From positions 4,208 to 68,207 of the forward strand of contig JADCLS010000023.1 in assembly GCA_026702845.1 (NCBI GenBank): a stretch of 64,000 bases of DNA. The letters are read 5' to 3'. Under the pieces are notes generated by a model that ran no database searches, was not told where the DNA came from, and saw only the letters and a program-made list of their open reading frames with translations. Origin of the DNA: Candidatus Heimdallarchaeota archaeon. Lineage in GTDB: Archaea > Asgardarchaeota > Heimdallarchaeia > Heimdallarchaeales > Kariarchaeaceae. This document shows, in pieces, positions 1 through 7,790 of this stretch; the first letter of the stretch is position 1, and each line of letters opens with the position of its first letter. The position numbers and the translations under genes are program-made.

Positions 1-43
1 CTGAATTTTGAATATAGTAGAAATGGATATAATCAGAATAATA

Positions 44-409
44 TTATAATGGTAGTTCTATTAGTTTTATTCTTTTATCTTCAATATTTATTAAGTATCC
101 TTCCTCTAAATAAGCTGTAAGTTGTTCAATATTCTCAATGAGTATTCGATTAATATTTGACACTTTCTGATTAGTCACGCGAAAAATTATAACTGAAGAC
201 CTTTTTGATTGAGTAAATACTAATAATTTTCCAAAATCAACATCTGCTGTTATAATCACATAATCGTGTTCAATTGCATAATCAAAAATTACATCATCAT
301 CCACTTTTTGACCTGAAATCAATTCATTTACCCTATAAGCTGTATACCCATTCTCTCTCAAGTGAATTGCTGTAAGGTGAGATAACGCTTTATCTATTAG
401 AAATTTCAA
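44..409 (-). CDS. DUF5615-type PIN-like protein, probable toxin of a TA pair
   Basis: A 121-residue protein that resembles the DUF5615 (Mut7-C/PIN-like) family. It opens with the typical MKFLIDKALS segment and has an ITADVDFG motif near residue 54, giving the acidic residues expected of a PIN-like nuclease fold. The start codon is TTG and overlaps the stop of the upstream DUF433 gene by four bases, so the two are translated as a pair. Members of this family are usually the toxin (a putative RNase) next to a DUF433 antitoxin; the activity here is inferred. The length is normal and the frame is intact. Confidence 0.8.
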   Translation of the reverse strand: MKFLIDKALSHLTAIHLRENGYTAYRVNELISGQKVDDDVIFDYAIEHDYVIITADVDFGKLLVFTQSKRSSVIIFRVTNQKVSNINRILIENIEQLTAYLEEGYLINIEDKRIKLIELPL

Positions 410-630
410 GAAATCAATTCAACCTCTTTCTCGCTTACTCTCCATGCAGCGAATTCTAAGCATGCAACGATATCATCCTCTGTGATTTCTGGGTAAGCTT
501 TGATTATTTCCTCCATTGTTTCTTTTTGAGCCAATAATTTTAAGATAATAGAAACTGGAATGCGTGTATCTCGCACACAAGGTACTCCTGTCATAACTTT
601 TGTATTTACAGTAATTAAATTATTCTTCAT
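406..630 (-). CDS. DUF433 family protein, probable antitoxin
   Basis: A 74-residue protein with the DUF433 layout: an early segment with GVPCVRDTRIPV, then helices with ITEDDIVACLEFAAW. The family has a small helix-turn-helix-like fold and is the usual partner of DUF5615 proteins. It starts at ATG 628-630 and its stop overlaps the start of the DUF5615 gene, which supports a bicistronic toxin-antitoxin unit. An autoregulatory role is typical of such antitoxins but is not shown by the sequence. Confidence 0.8.
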   Translation of the reverse strand: MKNNLITVNTKVMTGVPCVRDTRIPVSIILKLLAQKETMEEIIKAYPEITEDDIVACLEFAAWRVSEKEVELIS

Positions 631-757
631 AAAATTAATTTATAGATTTAGATAAAAAAACATGATCAAAACAGTTATTATCTTAAGTTAAAATCTATAC
701 ATAAAATGGATCAATCTCAAAAACTAATTCAATATTTTTTTCAAAAAAAGATTAATC

Positions 758-890
758 ATGCCATATGTTATAAAATGAGATAGGAGATCAAGTAAAGAGC
801 TTGATAAACTTCCAAAGAAAAAAATTATACAAATATTTGAAAGAGTTGATCAAATGCAAAATAATCATTTACGAGATTATTTCATGATTT
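758..890 (+). pseudogene. RelE-like toxin remnant
   Basis: Reading from ATG 758 gives MPYVIK, a TGA stop at 776-778, then DRRSSKELDKLPKKKI followed by a helix with IFERVDQMQNN. The SSKELDKLPKK stretch is the hallmark N-terminal helix of RelE/ParE toxins. The in-frame TGA sits where the family commonly has Trp, so one base change killed the gene. Similarity ends near 890, where a truncated piece of the integrase element begins. No intact antitoxin partner is visible beside it. Confidence 0.6.
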
Positions 891-1073
891 TAGCCAGCTG
901 CAAACTCAGTAATCGTTGACTTGATCGCTGACAGTGTTCCAGAAACTCCAGAGAATACTCCAGCTACAACATCAACTAAAGTCCAACCAGAGTGCCCTAT
1001 AACACCCATTAGCCAGGACCATGTTCCTCGATAGTCGTCAGTATCAATATACGTATCATAGATATAATCCGCA
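890..1073 (-). pseudogene. Truncated 5' copy of the element membrane gene at 3226-4356
   Basis: Read on the minus strand, this keeps an in-frame N-terminal domain of the 376-residue protein encoded at 3226-4356. It includes DYIYDTYI, TWSWLMGVIGHSGWTL and VDVVAGVFSGVSG, then hits a TAA at 890-892 after FAAG. It covers about 60 codons. Most differences from the intact copy keep the frame, so the sequences probably diverged under selection before truncation. The break abuts the RelE remnant, suggesting that insertion or deletion of the element joined the two. Confidence 0.75.
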
Positions 1074-1237
1074 AATCATTGATTTAATTACTTTCTCGAC
1101 TTTGATATTTTTTCATTTTGTAATGTTTTGGGTTTTCTTTCAATCTTGATTTCCTTGTCAAACTGATATTTATTCCGTGACAATAAAATATACTTAGTTC
1201 GAAAAAGTTAGTATGGATTAATATTTTATTAAGATTA

Positions 1238-1426
1238 ATGAGATCAGTTAATCAAGAAAGGGTAAAGAAAAGAAGACAAGAAATTATCCGTGATGCAATA
1301 AGAGCAAGAAATATACCGTTAAATCAGCATATTATTAGTGGTATCAACTTTATTCTTTCTGCAAGAGCAATTGGTGAAAAAAGAGATCATTTTAAGGCAT
1401 CTATTGAGGTAAAAAATAATGAATGA
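1238..1426 (+). CDS. Small basic protein paired with a nucleotidyltransferase
   Basis: A 62-residue, mostly helical protein rich in Arg and Lys (VKKRRQEIIRDAIRARN near the N-terminus). I do not recognise a family. An AT-rich TATA-like segment lies about 20 bases upstream and the stop overlaps the next gene by eight bases, so the two are translationally coupled. A short partner followed by an MNT-like nucleotidyltransferase is the layout of several toxin-antitoxin systems. By position this could be the partner or DNA-binding regulator, but that role is inference. Confidence 0.55.
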   Translation: MRSVNQERVKKRRQEIIRDAIRARNIPLNQHIISGINFILSARAIGEKRDHFKASIEVKNNE

Positions 1427-1964
1427 TCCGATCACTAGGAGTATTAAAGTATTGGTTGAATATTTTGATAAACACAATATTGATTATGTTATAGTTGGAG
1501 GAATTGCGGTTTTAGTATTTGGTAGGACAAGGGTTACAACTGATGTTGATATAATATTTGATCATAGAAAAGTTGATAGAAATAATTTTATTGAATACTT
1601 ACAAAAAAATAATTTCGATATTACAATGTCAGATATGGAAATATTGGATGATGGTATGCGTGCATCAATTTTTGAAAAAGGAGACATGTTTCGTATAGAT
1701 ATGAAAGGGATTAATGGGATTAACGAACAACGAAGTATAGATTTATCCTTAGAAATTGATTTTCAAGGAATAAAAGTAAAGTTTGATAATCCTTTGAATA
1801 TTGTCGCATTTAAGTTATTTTTCGGGTCTGAGCAAGATTTTGAAGATGCTTTGGCTGTTTATGTTAGAAATCAAGACATTATAGAAATTGATAAGCTTAG
1901 AAAATTATGTTCTGAGCTAAATGTTACTGATGTATTAAATGAATTACTTGATGAATTAAATTGA
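1419..1964 (+). CDS. Nucleotidyltransferase-fold protein (DUF6036/MNT-like)
   Basis: A 181-residue protein with the minimal nucleotidyltransferase signature: VGGIAVLVFG (Gly27-Gly28) followed by TTDVDIIF with Asp42 and Asp44 as metal ligands. The remainder is alpha/beta with a late acidic segment (SLEIDF near 107-112) that could supply the third carboxylate. Such stand-alone domains occur in AbiEii, MNT and DUF6036 toxin-antitoxin systems and transfer nucleotides to tRNA or protein partners. The gene overlaps the small upstream ORF by eight bases. Fold assignment is good; the actual substrate and the TA role are inferred. Confidence 0.75.
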   Translation: MNDPITRSIKVLVEYFDKHNIDYVIVGGIAVLVFGRTRVTTDVDIIFDHRKVDRNNFIEYLQKNNFDITMSDMEILDDGMRASIFEKGDMFRIDMKGINGINEQRSIDLSLEIDFQGIKVKFDNPLNIVAFKLFFGSEQDFEDALAVYVRNQDIIEIDKLRKLCSELNVTDVLNELLDELN

Positions 1965-2010
1965 CTGGATAAGGAAAAAAAATCATCCCAATTTCTAATA
2001 TTACAGATAT

Positions 2011-2143
2011 TTACTCCAATTTGCATCTAGCTTTCAGGTGATAAATTCGGCTCTTCAACCAATTCCATGTAGAAGCCCATTCGGTTGAAGCAATATACGT
2101 ATCATGGATATAATTATCGCATTTGTCTACACAATGTGTACAC
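2011..2143 (-). pseudogene. Second truncated 5' copy of the element membrane gene
   Basis: The minus strand repeats the start of the gene at 3226-4356, including CVDKCDNYIHDTYI and WASTWNWL, then diverges after about 35 codons and reaches TAA at 2011-2013. The upstream intergenic sequence is also duplicated, so this is the left part of a partial second copy of the whole integrase element. The truncation point differs from that of the fragment at 890-1073, so the two losses were independent. Confidence 0.75.
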
Positions 2144-2340
2144 AATCAATTTTTTTCAGGAATTACGCAGAACGGAAAATGATTTTTTAGGTTATGAAAT
2201 TATCAAAATGCTTCATTTAGGGCTCATATCCAAGATTATCGGATTTGTTTACACAAATGCAACACATTTTTTAGGCGATTTTGGTGAATCAAGTCCATGA
2301 ATGCAGAAATTCAGTCATTTAAGTATTATATCCGTGTCTG
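2088..2340. repeat. Near-identical duplicate of the element's intergenic control region
   Basis: About 200 bases here are almost identical to 4301-4500. They include the palindrome TGTGTACACA (2135-2144) and a 16-base palindrome copy with one mismatch (2243-2258, against the perfect 4454-4469). The similarity runs into the first codons of the 193-residue protein gene (CCATGAATG near 2297) and then breaks. Apparent ORFs over this stretch are by-products of the repeat and have no independent support. Confidence 0.8.
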
Positions 2341-2359
2341 ATCAATTCTACAAAAATTG

Positions 2360-2635
2360 CATTTTCTCACCAAGATGGGTACTCCATTCAGTGAATCAAC
2401 AATCACTCATCTCATCGATTTCTTGCAACGAGAACTTGTCAATTCTGTGAATTATTCAAGTAAATACACTTGTCAAGACTTCAAAAGGGCATTCATCACT
2501 AGATAATACCATAAAACCAAGGATCTGGTGCTCTGTCAGAGATTGGCAGGTCATTCTTCGATAAAAACCACGAGAAACTATATCTTAGATGATTTTGAGG
2601 AAAATATGAGAAAATTTAATGGTTTGGATTTTTAA
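2360..2635 (+). pseudogene. Decayed C-terminal half of a tyrosine recombinase
   Basis: This matches the last third of the intact integrase at 5052-5966. A stop codon TAA at 2504-2506 replaces the Leu codon after FITR, and the catalytic HxxR box has become QDFK, so it is inactive. The final LAGHSSIKTTR box, the tyrosine segment and the tail (FEENMRKFNG) remain readable. Upstream it joins directly to the first codons of the copied 193-residue gene, so an internal deletion of roughly 1.2 kb separates this copy from the parent layout. Confidence 0.85.
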
Positions 2636-2653
2636 TAATTAATAAAAAAATTT

Positions 2654-3229
2654 TTAAAAAAAACTTGCCTTATCACTCAAAAAATAGACTTGTGAGAAAA
2701 GAATAGAAGTACTTACAGAAGAAAGGAAAAAAATTAAATTTCCAGAAATTTCTATTGATAGTAAAATTATTGCTATTATCTGAAGAAGTAAACAGCTAAC
2801 AGTAGTTATTATAGTAATTAGTTTTAAATGATTCCAAGTTATTTTATTTGTGTTATGAAAATTAAATCCAATTACATTAATAATTAAATACATCACAGAA
2901 ATTAAAATAGAGATTCCTTCATAAAAATATGGTAAATCAATTCCAATAATACTAAATGCTGTGAAATATAAGAAATTGAGAAAGAATAATCTACTTTTAT
3001 ACTCATTAATGATTACAATCAATTTTTCTTCAAAATCAAATTTATATTGAATGAATCTAGAAATTATCACAATAATATAGATAATGTTTATTATTAATCC
3101 AAATCGAAATAGAACGAAGAAAGTTCTATTTGGAAGATCAATCTTAGGATATGATAATAAAATAACAATTTGAAGTATAGGTTGAATGATAATTAATTCC
3201 CTATACTTGAGAAAATCTATTAATTTCAT
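2654..3229 (-). CDS. Multi-pass membrane protein of the integrase element
   Basis: A roughly 191-residue, very hydrophobic protein with about five or six predicted membrane segments and few charged residues. I recognise no family. I take ATG 3227-3229 as the start because it forms an ATGA overlap with the stop of the upstream 376-residue gene; an in-frame ATG at 3254-3256 would overlap more. Coupled translation suggests that the two products work together in the membrane. It could be an immunity-like partner or simply a second subunit, but nothing in the sequence decides this. Confidence 0.55.
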   Translation of the reverse strand: MKLIDFLKYRELIIIQPILQIVILLSYPKIDLPNRTFFVLFRFGLIINIIYIIVIISRFIQYKFDFEEKLIVIINEYKSRLFFLNFLYFTAFSIIGIDLPYFYEGISILISVMYLIINVIGFNFHNTNKITWNHLKLITIITTVSCLLLQIIAIILLSIEISGNLIFFLSSVSTSILFSQVYFLSDKASFF

Positions 3230-4356
3230 TGTAATAACCACGTCCACAGTACCCATAGAATAATATGAGTTGCAGCAAAGAGTAAGTCTATTGTAAATTC
3301 AGAACTATCTTTACCTTCTGGTGTGACACCAACACCATCTGCAATTTCTCCGATAAATGAAAAACTAGCACTTATTATAAACACTAAAATATCCTTATTG
3401 TCCATATTTCCCAGATCCAATAAACCGCTTGCTAATGCCACTCCAGTACTACCAATTTTATATATTGTATCTCCAAATTCGACGAAATTCTTTATTTTCG
3501 TAGCACTATTCCCAAATAATCGACCAATAATACTATCTAGACCATCTCTAAATAATTTCTTTAGTACTTTAGATCCAGCAGATACAAGATGACCCATCAT
3601 TGAATACCAATGGAAATCTAATAGGTTCTGAGCATATTCTTCCTTAGTCATCGGTAATGGATCCAATCCATCATAATTGAGATATCCATAGTTTAGATTA
3701 AATGAGATGAAAGTTGAAAGAATTATTGATGGTATAATATATTTTAAAGGTAGTACTCCTTCGGGTGCAGTCGCTGCAGCAACCGCACAAACCATTTTTG
3801 CTGCCCAAAACGTCAATTCTGAAACCCATAAAGGTAGAGTAGAAACAAATCCATTCATTTTATCATAAACACTTAAAGTTTCAACTTCTAACGAGGTATC
3901 AATTAATATATCAAATAAGTTGATATTACCATTGGGTAATTCAATTAAGATATTTGGACCATCATTAGAGATAGCAAGTCTTTGCCCATTATATTCGACA
4001 CCATTCTCAATCACCTGAATTCCTGTGAAGCCTATTAATGAAGTCAATGAAATCATCATAGCCTTTATTAATTCAGCTAATGATTGGGAAATCACATTAA
4101 TTATAGCAGTTAAAGCAGTCAATGCAATATATTCCAACCCAGCTTTCACACCGGCCGCAAACTCAGTTATTGATGATTTGATAGCAGTTAACGCACCAGA
4201 AACTCCAGAGAATACTCCAGCAACAACATCAACCAACGTCCATCCAGAGTGCCCTATCTGCCCCATCAACCAATTCCATGTTGAGGCCCATCCAGTAGAC
4301 CCAATATACGTATCATGGATATAATTATCGCATTTGTCTACACAATGTGTACACAA
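3226..4356 (-). CDS. Element-borne membrane protein with conserved N-terminal domain
   Basis: A 376-residue protein of no family I recognise. The N-terminus contains HDTYIG, WASTWNWLMG and GHSGWTLVDVVAGVFSG, followed by long hydrophobic helices at about 36-60, 75-110, 180-225 and 310-335, and a C-terminal membrane segment rich in Trp and Leu. A small polar domain (about 112-150) separates the hydrophobic parts. The first ATG (4354-4356) lies inside a TGTGTACACA palindrome and gives a CxxCxxxC start, so a later start is possible. The N-terminal region is copied twice nearby (890-1073 and 2011-2143). The gene is divergent from the integrase operon. Confidence 0.6.
   Translation of the reverse strand: MCTHCVDKCDNYIHDTYIGSTGWASTWNWLMGQIGHSGWTLVDVVAGVFSGVSGALTAIKSSITEFAAGVKAGLEYIALTALTAIINVISQSLAELIKAMMISLTSLIGFTGIQVIENGVEYNGQRLAISNDGPNILIELPNGNINLFDILIDTSLEVETLSVYDKMNGFVSTLPLWVSELTFWAAKMVCAVAAATAPEGVLPLKYIIPSIILSTFISFNLNYGYLNYDGLDPLPMTKEEYAQNLLDFHWYSMMGHLVSAGSKVLKKLFRDGLDSIIGRLFGNSATKIKNFVEFGDTIYKIGSTGVALASGLLDLGNMDNKDILVFIISASFSFIGEIADGVGVTPEGKDSSEFTIDLLFAATHIILWVLWTWLLQ
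4346..4355. promoter_or_regulatory. Palindrome TGTGTACACA, left operator or site candidate
   Basis: A perfect 10-base palindrome at the start of the divergent membrane gene. The same motif forms the core of the larger palindrome at 4454-4469, about 110 bases away, so a dimeric protein could bridge or separately bind both. Both sites are retained in the second copy (2135-2144 and 2243-2258), indicating that they belong to the element. They could serve as operators, recombination sites or both. Confidence 0.55.
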
Positions 4357-4453
4357 TCATTTTTTTACAGGAATTACGCAGAACGGAAAATGATTTTTTA
4401 GGTTATGAAATTATTAAAATGCATCATTTAGGGCTCATATCCAAGATTATCGG

Positions 4454-4469
4454 ATTTGTGTACACAAAT
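4454..4469. promoter_or_regulatory. Perfect 16-base palindrome ATTTGTGTACACAAAT
   Basis: This lies about 35-50 bases upstream of the start of the 193-residue gene, just before an AT-rich TATA-like segment (about 4474-4485). It contains the same TGTGTACACA core as the site at 4346-4355. The position fits a repressor operator for the integrase operon, or an integrase arm or core site. The other copy of the element keeps it with a single mismatch. Confidence 0.6.
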
Positions 4470-4501
4470 GCAACACATTTTTAAAGCGATTTTGGAGTTT
4501 C

Positions 4502-5083
4502 ATGCCCATGAATGAAGAAATTCACCCATTTACGGTTCATATCCGCATCAGTGATGAGGAGAAAAATTCATGGTCTAGCCATGCAAAAACGTATTTTCGT
4601 GGAAATTTGTCCAGGATGATCCGTACTATTATCAATCAGAGTATTGTTAATCACTCTGATTCTGATGATTTTTCGGATCAACTAGATGAAGAGGTCGAAA
4701 CAATGAGGAAAACGTCATTTGAGACATTTGATAAGATTTCATCCCTTGAAAGTGATTTGCAGATCATCAAGACATTGCTTTCCAAATTACTGCAGAAACA
4801 GTCTGAATCAATAAGCAAATATCAATCCTCCTCTGGCCTTCCTGTTGAGGATCTGGTCTATCAGAGAGTGTTTGAGTATGTGAGGTCTCAGGAACGAATG
4901 ATCTCAGCTGATGAGGTGATCAGCTATCTCCTCAAGAGTTGTGTGGAATGCAGGAGGTATCTGGCTGCAGAGGAGCAGAAGATCCCAGGAGGTAGCAGAA
5001 TTGCCATTGCATTCATCTTGGAGGAGGTGATAGGAGAGTTAGGTTTAGAAGATGATCAAGGAGGAAATATCTATGACTTCTAA
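4502..5083 (+). CDS. Integrase-associated coiled-coil protein, possible DNA binder
   Basis: A 193-residue protein. Residues 1-50 hold VHIRISDEEKNSW and RMIRTIINQSI, which resemble a ribbon-helix-helix DNA-binding domain. Residues about 60-105 form a probable coiled coil, and 115-180 form a helical domain that could be a winged helix (RMISADEVISYLLKSC). It starts at ATG 4502, or at ATG 4508 two codons later. Its end overlaps the integrase start by 32 bases, so they form one operon. The likely role is regulator or recombination accessory factor binding the nearby palindromes; this is inference from fold and context. Confidence 0.6.
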   Translation: MPMNEEIHPFTVHIRISDEEKNSWSSHAKTYFRGNLSRMIRTIINQSIVNHSDSDDFSDQLDEEVETMRKTSFETFDKISSLESDLQIIKTLLSKLLQKQSESISKYQSSSGLPVEDLVYQRVFEYVRSQERMISADEVISYLLKSCVECRRYLAAEEQKIPGGSRIAIAFILEEVIGELGLEDDQGGNIYDF

Positions 5084-5966
5084 GTTCTCCCGACGGCTCA
5101 AGAAATTCTCAGATGAGGAGCTTATTGAGTATTATCTCAAGAGCCGTGCTACTCTAAGTCCTCACACTCTCAAGAACTATCGTGTGTCACTTACGAGATT
5201 CTTCAACTACTGCCATGACCTGGGGATCTCAATGACCCGTGCTTCTGAGATAGAAGTTTCTGATTTTATTTCTCAGTATCAGTACAAATCCACGAAAGAC
5301 TCATACAAGACCATTCTGAATATATTCTTCAAATGGTGTTTCAAGCATCACCTGATGGATCAGAACCCAGCAGAGGACATTGTCATTAAGAAAGGCAAAC
5401 GCAAAAAACACAATCTTATGTCAGAGCTTGACTTTAAGTCTATTTTGTCAAGATGTGAAGGTCTACGAGAGATGACTATTGTCTCGATGTTCTGGTTTAC
5501 TGGAGTGAGGGCCAAGGAGTTAAGAATGATGAGAATCGAGGATATTGACCTTGAACGAGGTCTAATCCACATCTCTAACTCAAAAACTATGACAGGTTAT
5601 CGTACCATACCCATCCATCCCAATTTCAAAGGATTGTTGGAGAAATACCTGCAGAAACGTAGAGCTATCAGAAGTCCTCAGAAATCGCTTTTCCTGACAA
5701 AGAAAGGTTCTTCCTTTAGTGAGAGCACAATCACTCATTTGATCGATTTCCTGCAGCGTGATCTTGTCAATTCTTTAAGATTTTCAAGCAAATACACTTG
5801 TCATGACTTTCGTAGGGCATTTATCACAAGATTGTACCGCAAAACCAAGGATCTGGTATTGTGTCAGAATCTTGCTGGTCATAGTAGTATAAAGACCACC
5901 AGAACGTATATACTGGATGATTTTGAGGAAAATATGAGAAAATTTAATGGTTTGTCTGATTTTTAA
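5052..5966 (+). CDS. Tyrosine recombinase / integrase (XerCD-like)
   Basis: A 304-residue site-specific recombinase. The N-terminal SAM-like core-binding domain spans about 15-100 (SPHTLKNYRVSLTRFFNYC). The catalytic domain shows TGVRAKELR (Arg near 152), the beta-hairpin Lys in SKTMTGYR, CHDFRR (His251, Arg254), LAGHSSIKTTR (His277) and the nucleophile in RTYILD (Tyr286). All six catalytic positions appear intact. It is co-transcribed with the overlapping upstream gene. Two dead relatives are in the window (2360-2635 and 55457-55541), so this is the likely mover of the element. Confidence 0.92.
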   Translation: MIKEEISMTSKFSRRLKKFSDEELIEYYLKSRATLSPHTLKNYRVSLTRFFNYCHDLGISMTRASEIEVSDFISQYQYKSTKDSYKTILNIFFKWCFKHHLMDQNPAEDIVIKKGKRKKHNLMSELDFKSILSRCEGLREMTIVSMFWFTGVRAKELRMMRIEDIDLERGLIHISNSKTMTGYRTIPIHPNFKGLLEKYLQKRRAIRSPQKSLFLTKKGSSFSESTITHLIDFLQRDLVNSLRFSSKYTCHDFRRAFITRLYRKTKDLVLCQNLAGHSSIKTTRTYILDDFEENMRKFNGLSDF

Positions 5967-5997
5967 TGGTATATCGAATATTTAGAATAAAAATTGA

Positions 5998-6231
5998 TTA
6001 ATTATTCCACAATTTGTATACTCTTAATTCTTCTTGATTATATTTTTCCTTAAAATATATTAACCCTGTAATAATCATTAGAATTATGAGGTAATATAAA
6101 GATTGTTTATTTTCTTGAATATATGAAGGTCTATCAGAATGACTCCTTATAACGATTGTAAAAACAAAATACAGACCATATATCCAGAGAATATAAACGA
6201 TATATTTAATATATTTTAAAGTTATTTCCAT
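5998..6231 (-). CDS. Small two-helix membrane protein
   Basis: A short protein of about 77 residues with two hydrophobic segments (IVYILWIYGLYFVF and YYLIILMIITGLIYF) joined by a polar loop. I take the start at ATG 6229-6231; a GTG three codons upstream would also work. No family is recognised. It lies between the integrase and the insertion sequence, so it could be a passenger of the element or a truncated remnant of a larger membrane gene. Confidence 0.35.
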   Translation of the reverse strand: MEITLKYIKYIVYILWIYGLYFVFTIVIRSHSDRPSYIQENKQSLYYLIILMIITGLIYFKEKYNQEELRVYKLWNN

Positions 6232-6322
6232 TGCATTCACCTACCAAACAGCATGTATAATCAAGAGTAATAAAGAAACTATAAACATTACTTCATTAAA
6301 CTGTCTTGACATAGTTACATAT

Positions 6323-7722
6323 CTGACTTCGTGCACTTTTTTTATTCTAATCAATTCTCATTGAATATTGGCATTTCAAATCTCTAAATGATATTGTGCG
6401 CTAGTTCAAAAACTAGATTGATGTCACATTCGATAAAAATAACAAATTTTGGATTTGCTAGAATACTATCTAGATAAATAGGTGTGGCTTTAATTCAAAT
6501 CGCTACAAAATGAAGTCAAGCCACATTTCAGACAACCTACAATCATATTTCAATATTTTTGCTGAGACACTCAGCAAACCTCAGCAAACTCATTTTGAAT
6601 CATGGAATCTAGGAATTTTACATGGTTTTGCTCAGGGATCTGACATTTCTCGTCAATTTTCTCATCGTGTGGAAACCTCGGTGACGAGGTTTTTGTCACA
6701 GAGTTCGTGGAATCACCACGAACTCAATCTTGAGAGAATATCGCATGCAACTAATATTTTGCATCAAAGATATCAGAAATACTCCTCGTTTATCATTGAT
6801 GATACACCTTTTGAAAAATTTGGCAAACAGCTTCCTGGAATTGGATATCATTATTCACACGCGGAAGGTGGAACAATTTGGGGTCAAGCAATGCTAACCA
6901 GCCACTTGGTGGCTGGTGATATGGATATTCCATTATTTGCAGATCTATACAGTAAGGAAACAGGGATCTCAAAAATAGATCTTGCAATTGAGCAGATTAA
7001 TCAATTTGCTCAAATACCACTGCATGGATCAAAAGGTGTTCTTGTTGCAGATTCATGGTTTTCAGCCTTGAAGATCTTCAATGCCTGTCTGGAAAATGGT
7101 TTTGAGTTTGTAACTATGCTCAAATCAAATAGAAAAGTGAAAATTGATGGAATTGATACTTGGATGTCTATTCGTGATATTTCAAAGAGTTTGCATGAAG
7201 AATCCCTCCACCAGGTGACCGTGGAGGGTATTCGTTATCGCTATGCTCAGATGAAAGGTACAATTCATGGCATTGGTGGACATAGTTGTAAAATATTGTG
7301 CATCCAACAATTTTCTGAAGAAACCGGAGAATGGTCAAATTACAAATACCTACTCTCCACAGATAGCTCCATGGGGGCTTGGACATTGATATTCCTGTAC
7401 AGACAGAGATGGAAGATTGAGACATTCTACAAATTTGGCAAGGAAAGGTTAGAAATGGATAAATCAAGAGTATTGAAGGAAAAAGCTTTGTTACGGTTTA
7501 TTCTGCTAATATTCTCCAGTTATACCTATCTAGCCCTTCAACGCTTCAATTTTGTATATTTTGAGAAAAAGGATAGAAGTTGCTATCAAATTCTAAATCA
7601 GGAGATCCTAACAACCCAAACCCAGCTTATCCGCTGGGTTTTCACCCAGGGACAATTGGGTCGTCCCTGGATTGAAATCACGATGGAATTGTGTTTCTTG
7701 AAAAAATCTGCATGAAGTCAGT
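6323..7722 (+). mobile_element. IS4-superfamily insertion sequence with terminal inverted repeats
   Basis: A 1.4 kb element carrying one transposase gene. The left end (6323-6344) reads CTGACTTCGTGCACTTTTTT and the right end (7701-7722), in reverse complement, reads CTGACTTCATGCAGATTTTT; they match at all but three of the first 22 positions. The transposase stop lies inside the right repeat, which is common in compact insertion sequences. I could not identify a clear target-site duplication, so the exact boundary may shift by a base or two. Confidence 0.75.
6510..7715 (+). CDS. IS4-superfamily DDE transposase
   Basis: A 401-residue transposase with an intact RNase-H-like catalytic core: Asp97 in IIDDTPFEKFG, Asp181 in VADSWFS and Glu304 in the YREK signature. 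That signature is perfect: Tyr297, two residues, Arg, three residues, Glu304, six residues, Lys. The spacing and the Trp after the second Asp fit the IS4/IS701 group. The frame is open from the start at ATG 6510 to the right inverted repeat, so the element may still be active. It sits between an integrase element and an AT-rich ABC operon, marking the edge of the accessory zone. Confidence 0.92.
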   Translation: MKSSHISDNLQSYFNIFAETLSKPQQTHFESWNLGILHGFAQGSDISRQFSHRVETSVTRFLSQSSWNHHELNLERISHATNILHQRYQKYSSFIIDDTPFEKFGKQLPGIGYHYSHAEGGTIWGQAMLTSHLVAGDMDIPLFADLYSKETGISKIDLAIEQINQFAQIPLHGSKGVLVADSWFSALKIFNACLENGFEFVTMLKSNRKVKIDGIDTWMSIRDISKSLHEESLHQVTVEGIRYRYAQMKGTIHGIGGHSCKILCIQQFSEETGEWSNYKYLLSTDSSMGAWTLIFLYRQRWKIETFYKFGKERLEMDKSRVLKEKALLRFILLIFSSYTYLALQRFNFVYFEKKDRSCYQILNQEILTTQTQLIRWVFTQGQLGRPWIEITMELCFLKKSA

Positions 7723-7790
7723 TTATTAGTTTTAACTTTTAATATTCTAAATACAATCCAGTTTTAATACTAAATCTTTCTTTTGCAATC

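Noticed and set aside
2085..2300. Plus-strand frame of 71 codons in the repeated control region
   Set aside because: It lies wholly in the duplicated intergenic region with palindromes and is not open in the parent copy at 4300-4500.
3323..4324. Plus-strand open frames across the membrane gene
   Set aside because: They are opposite-strand shadows of the gene at 3226-4356 and carry no promoter or domain.
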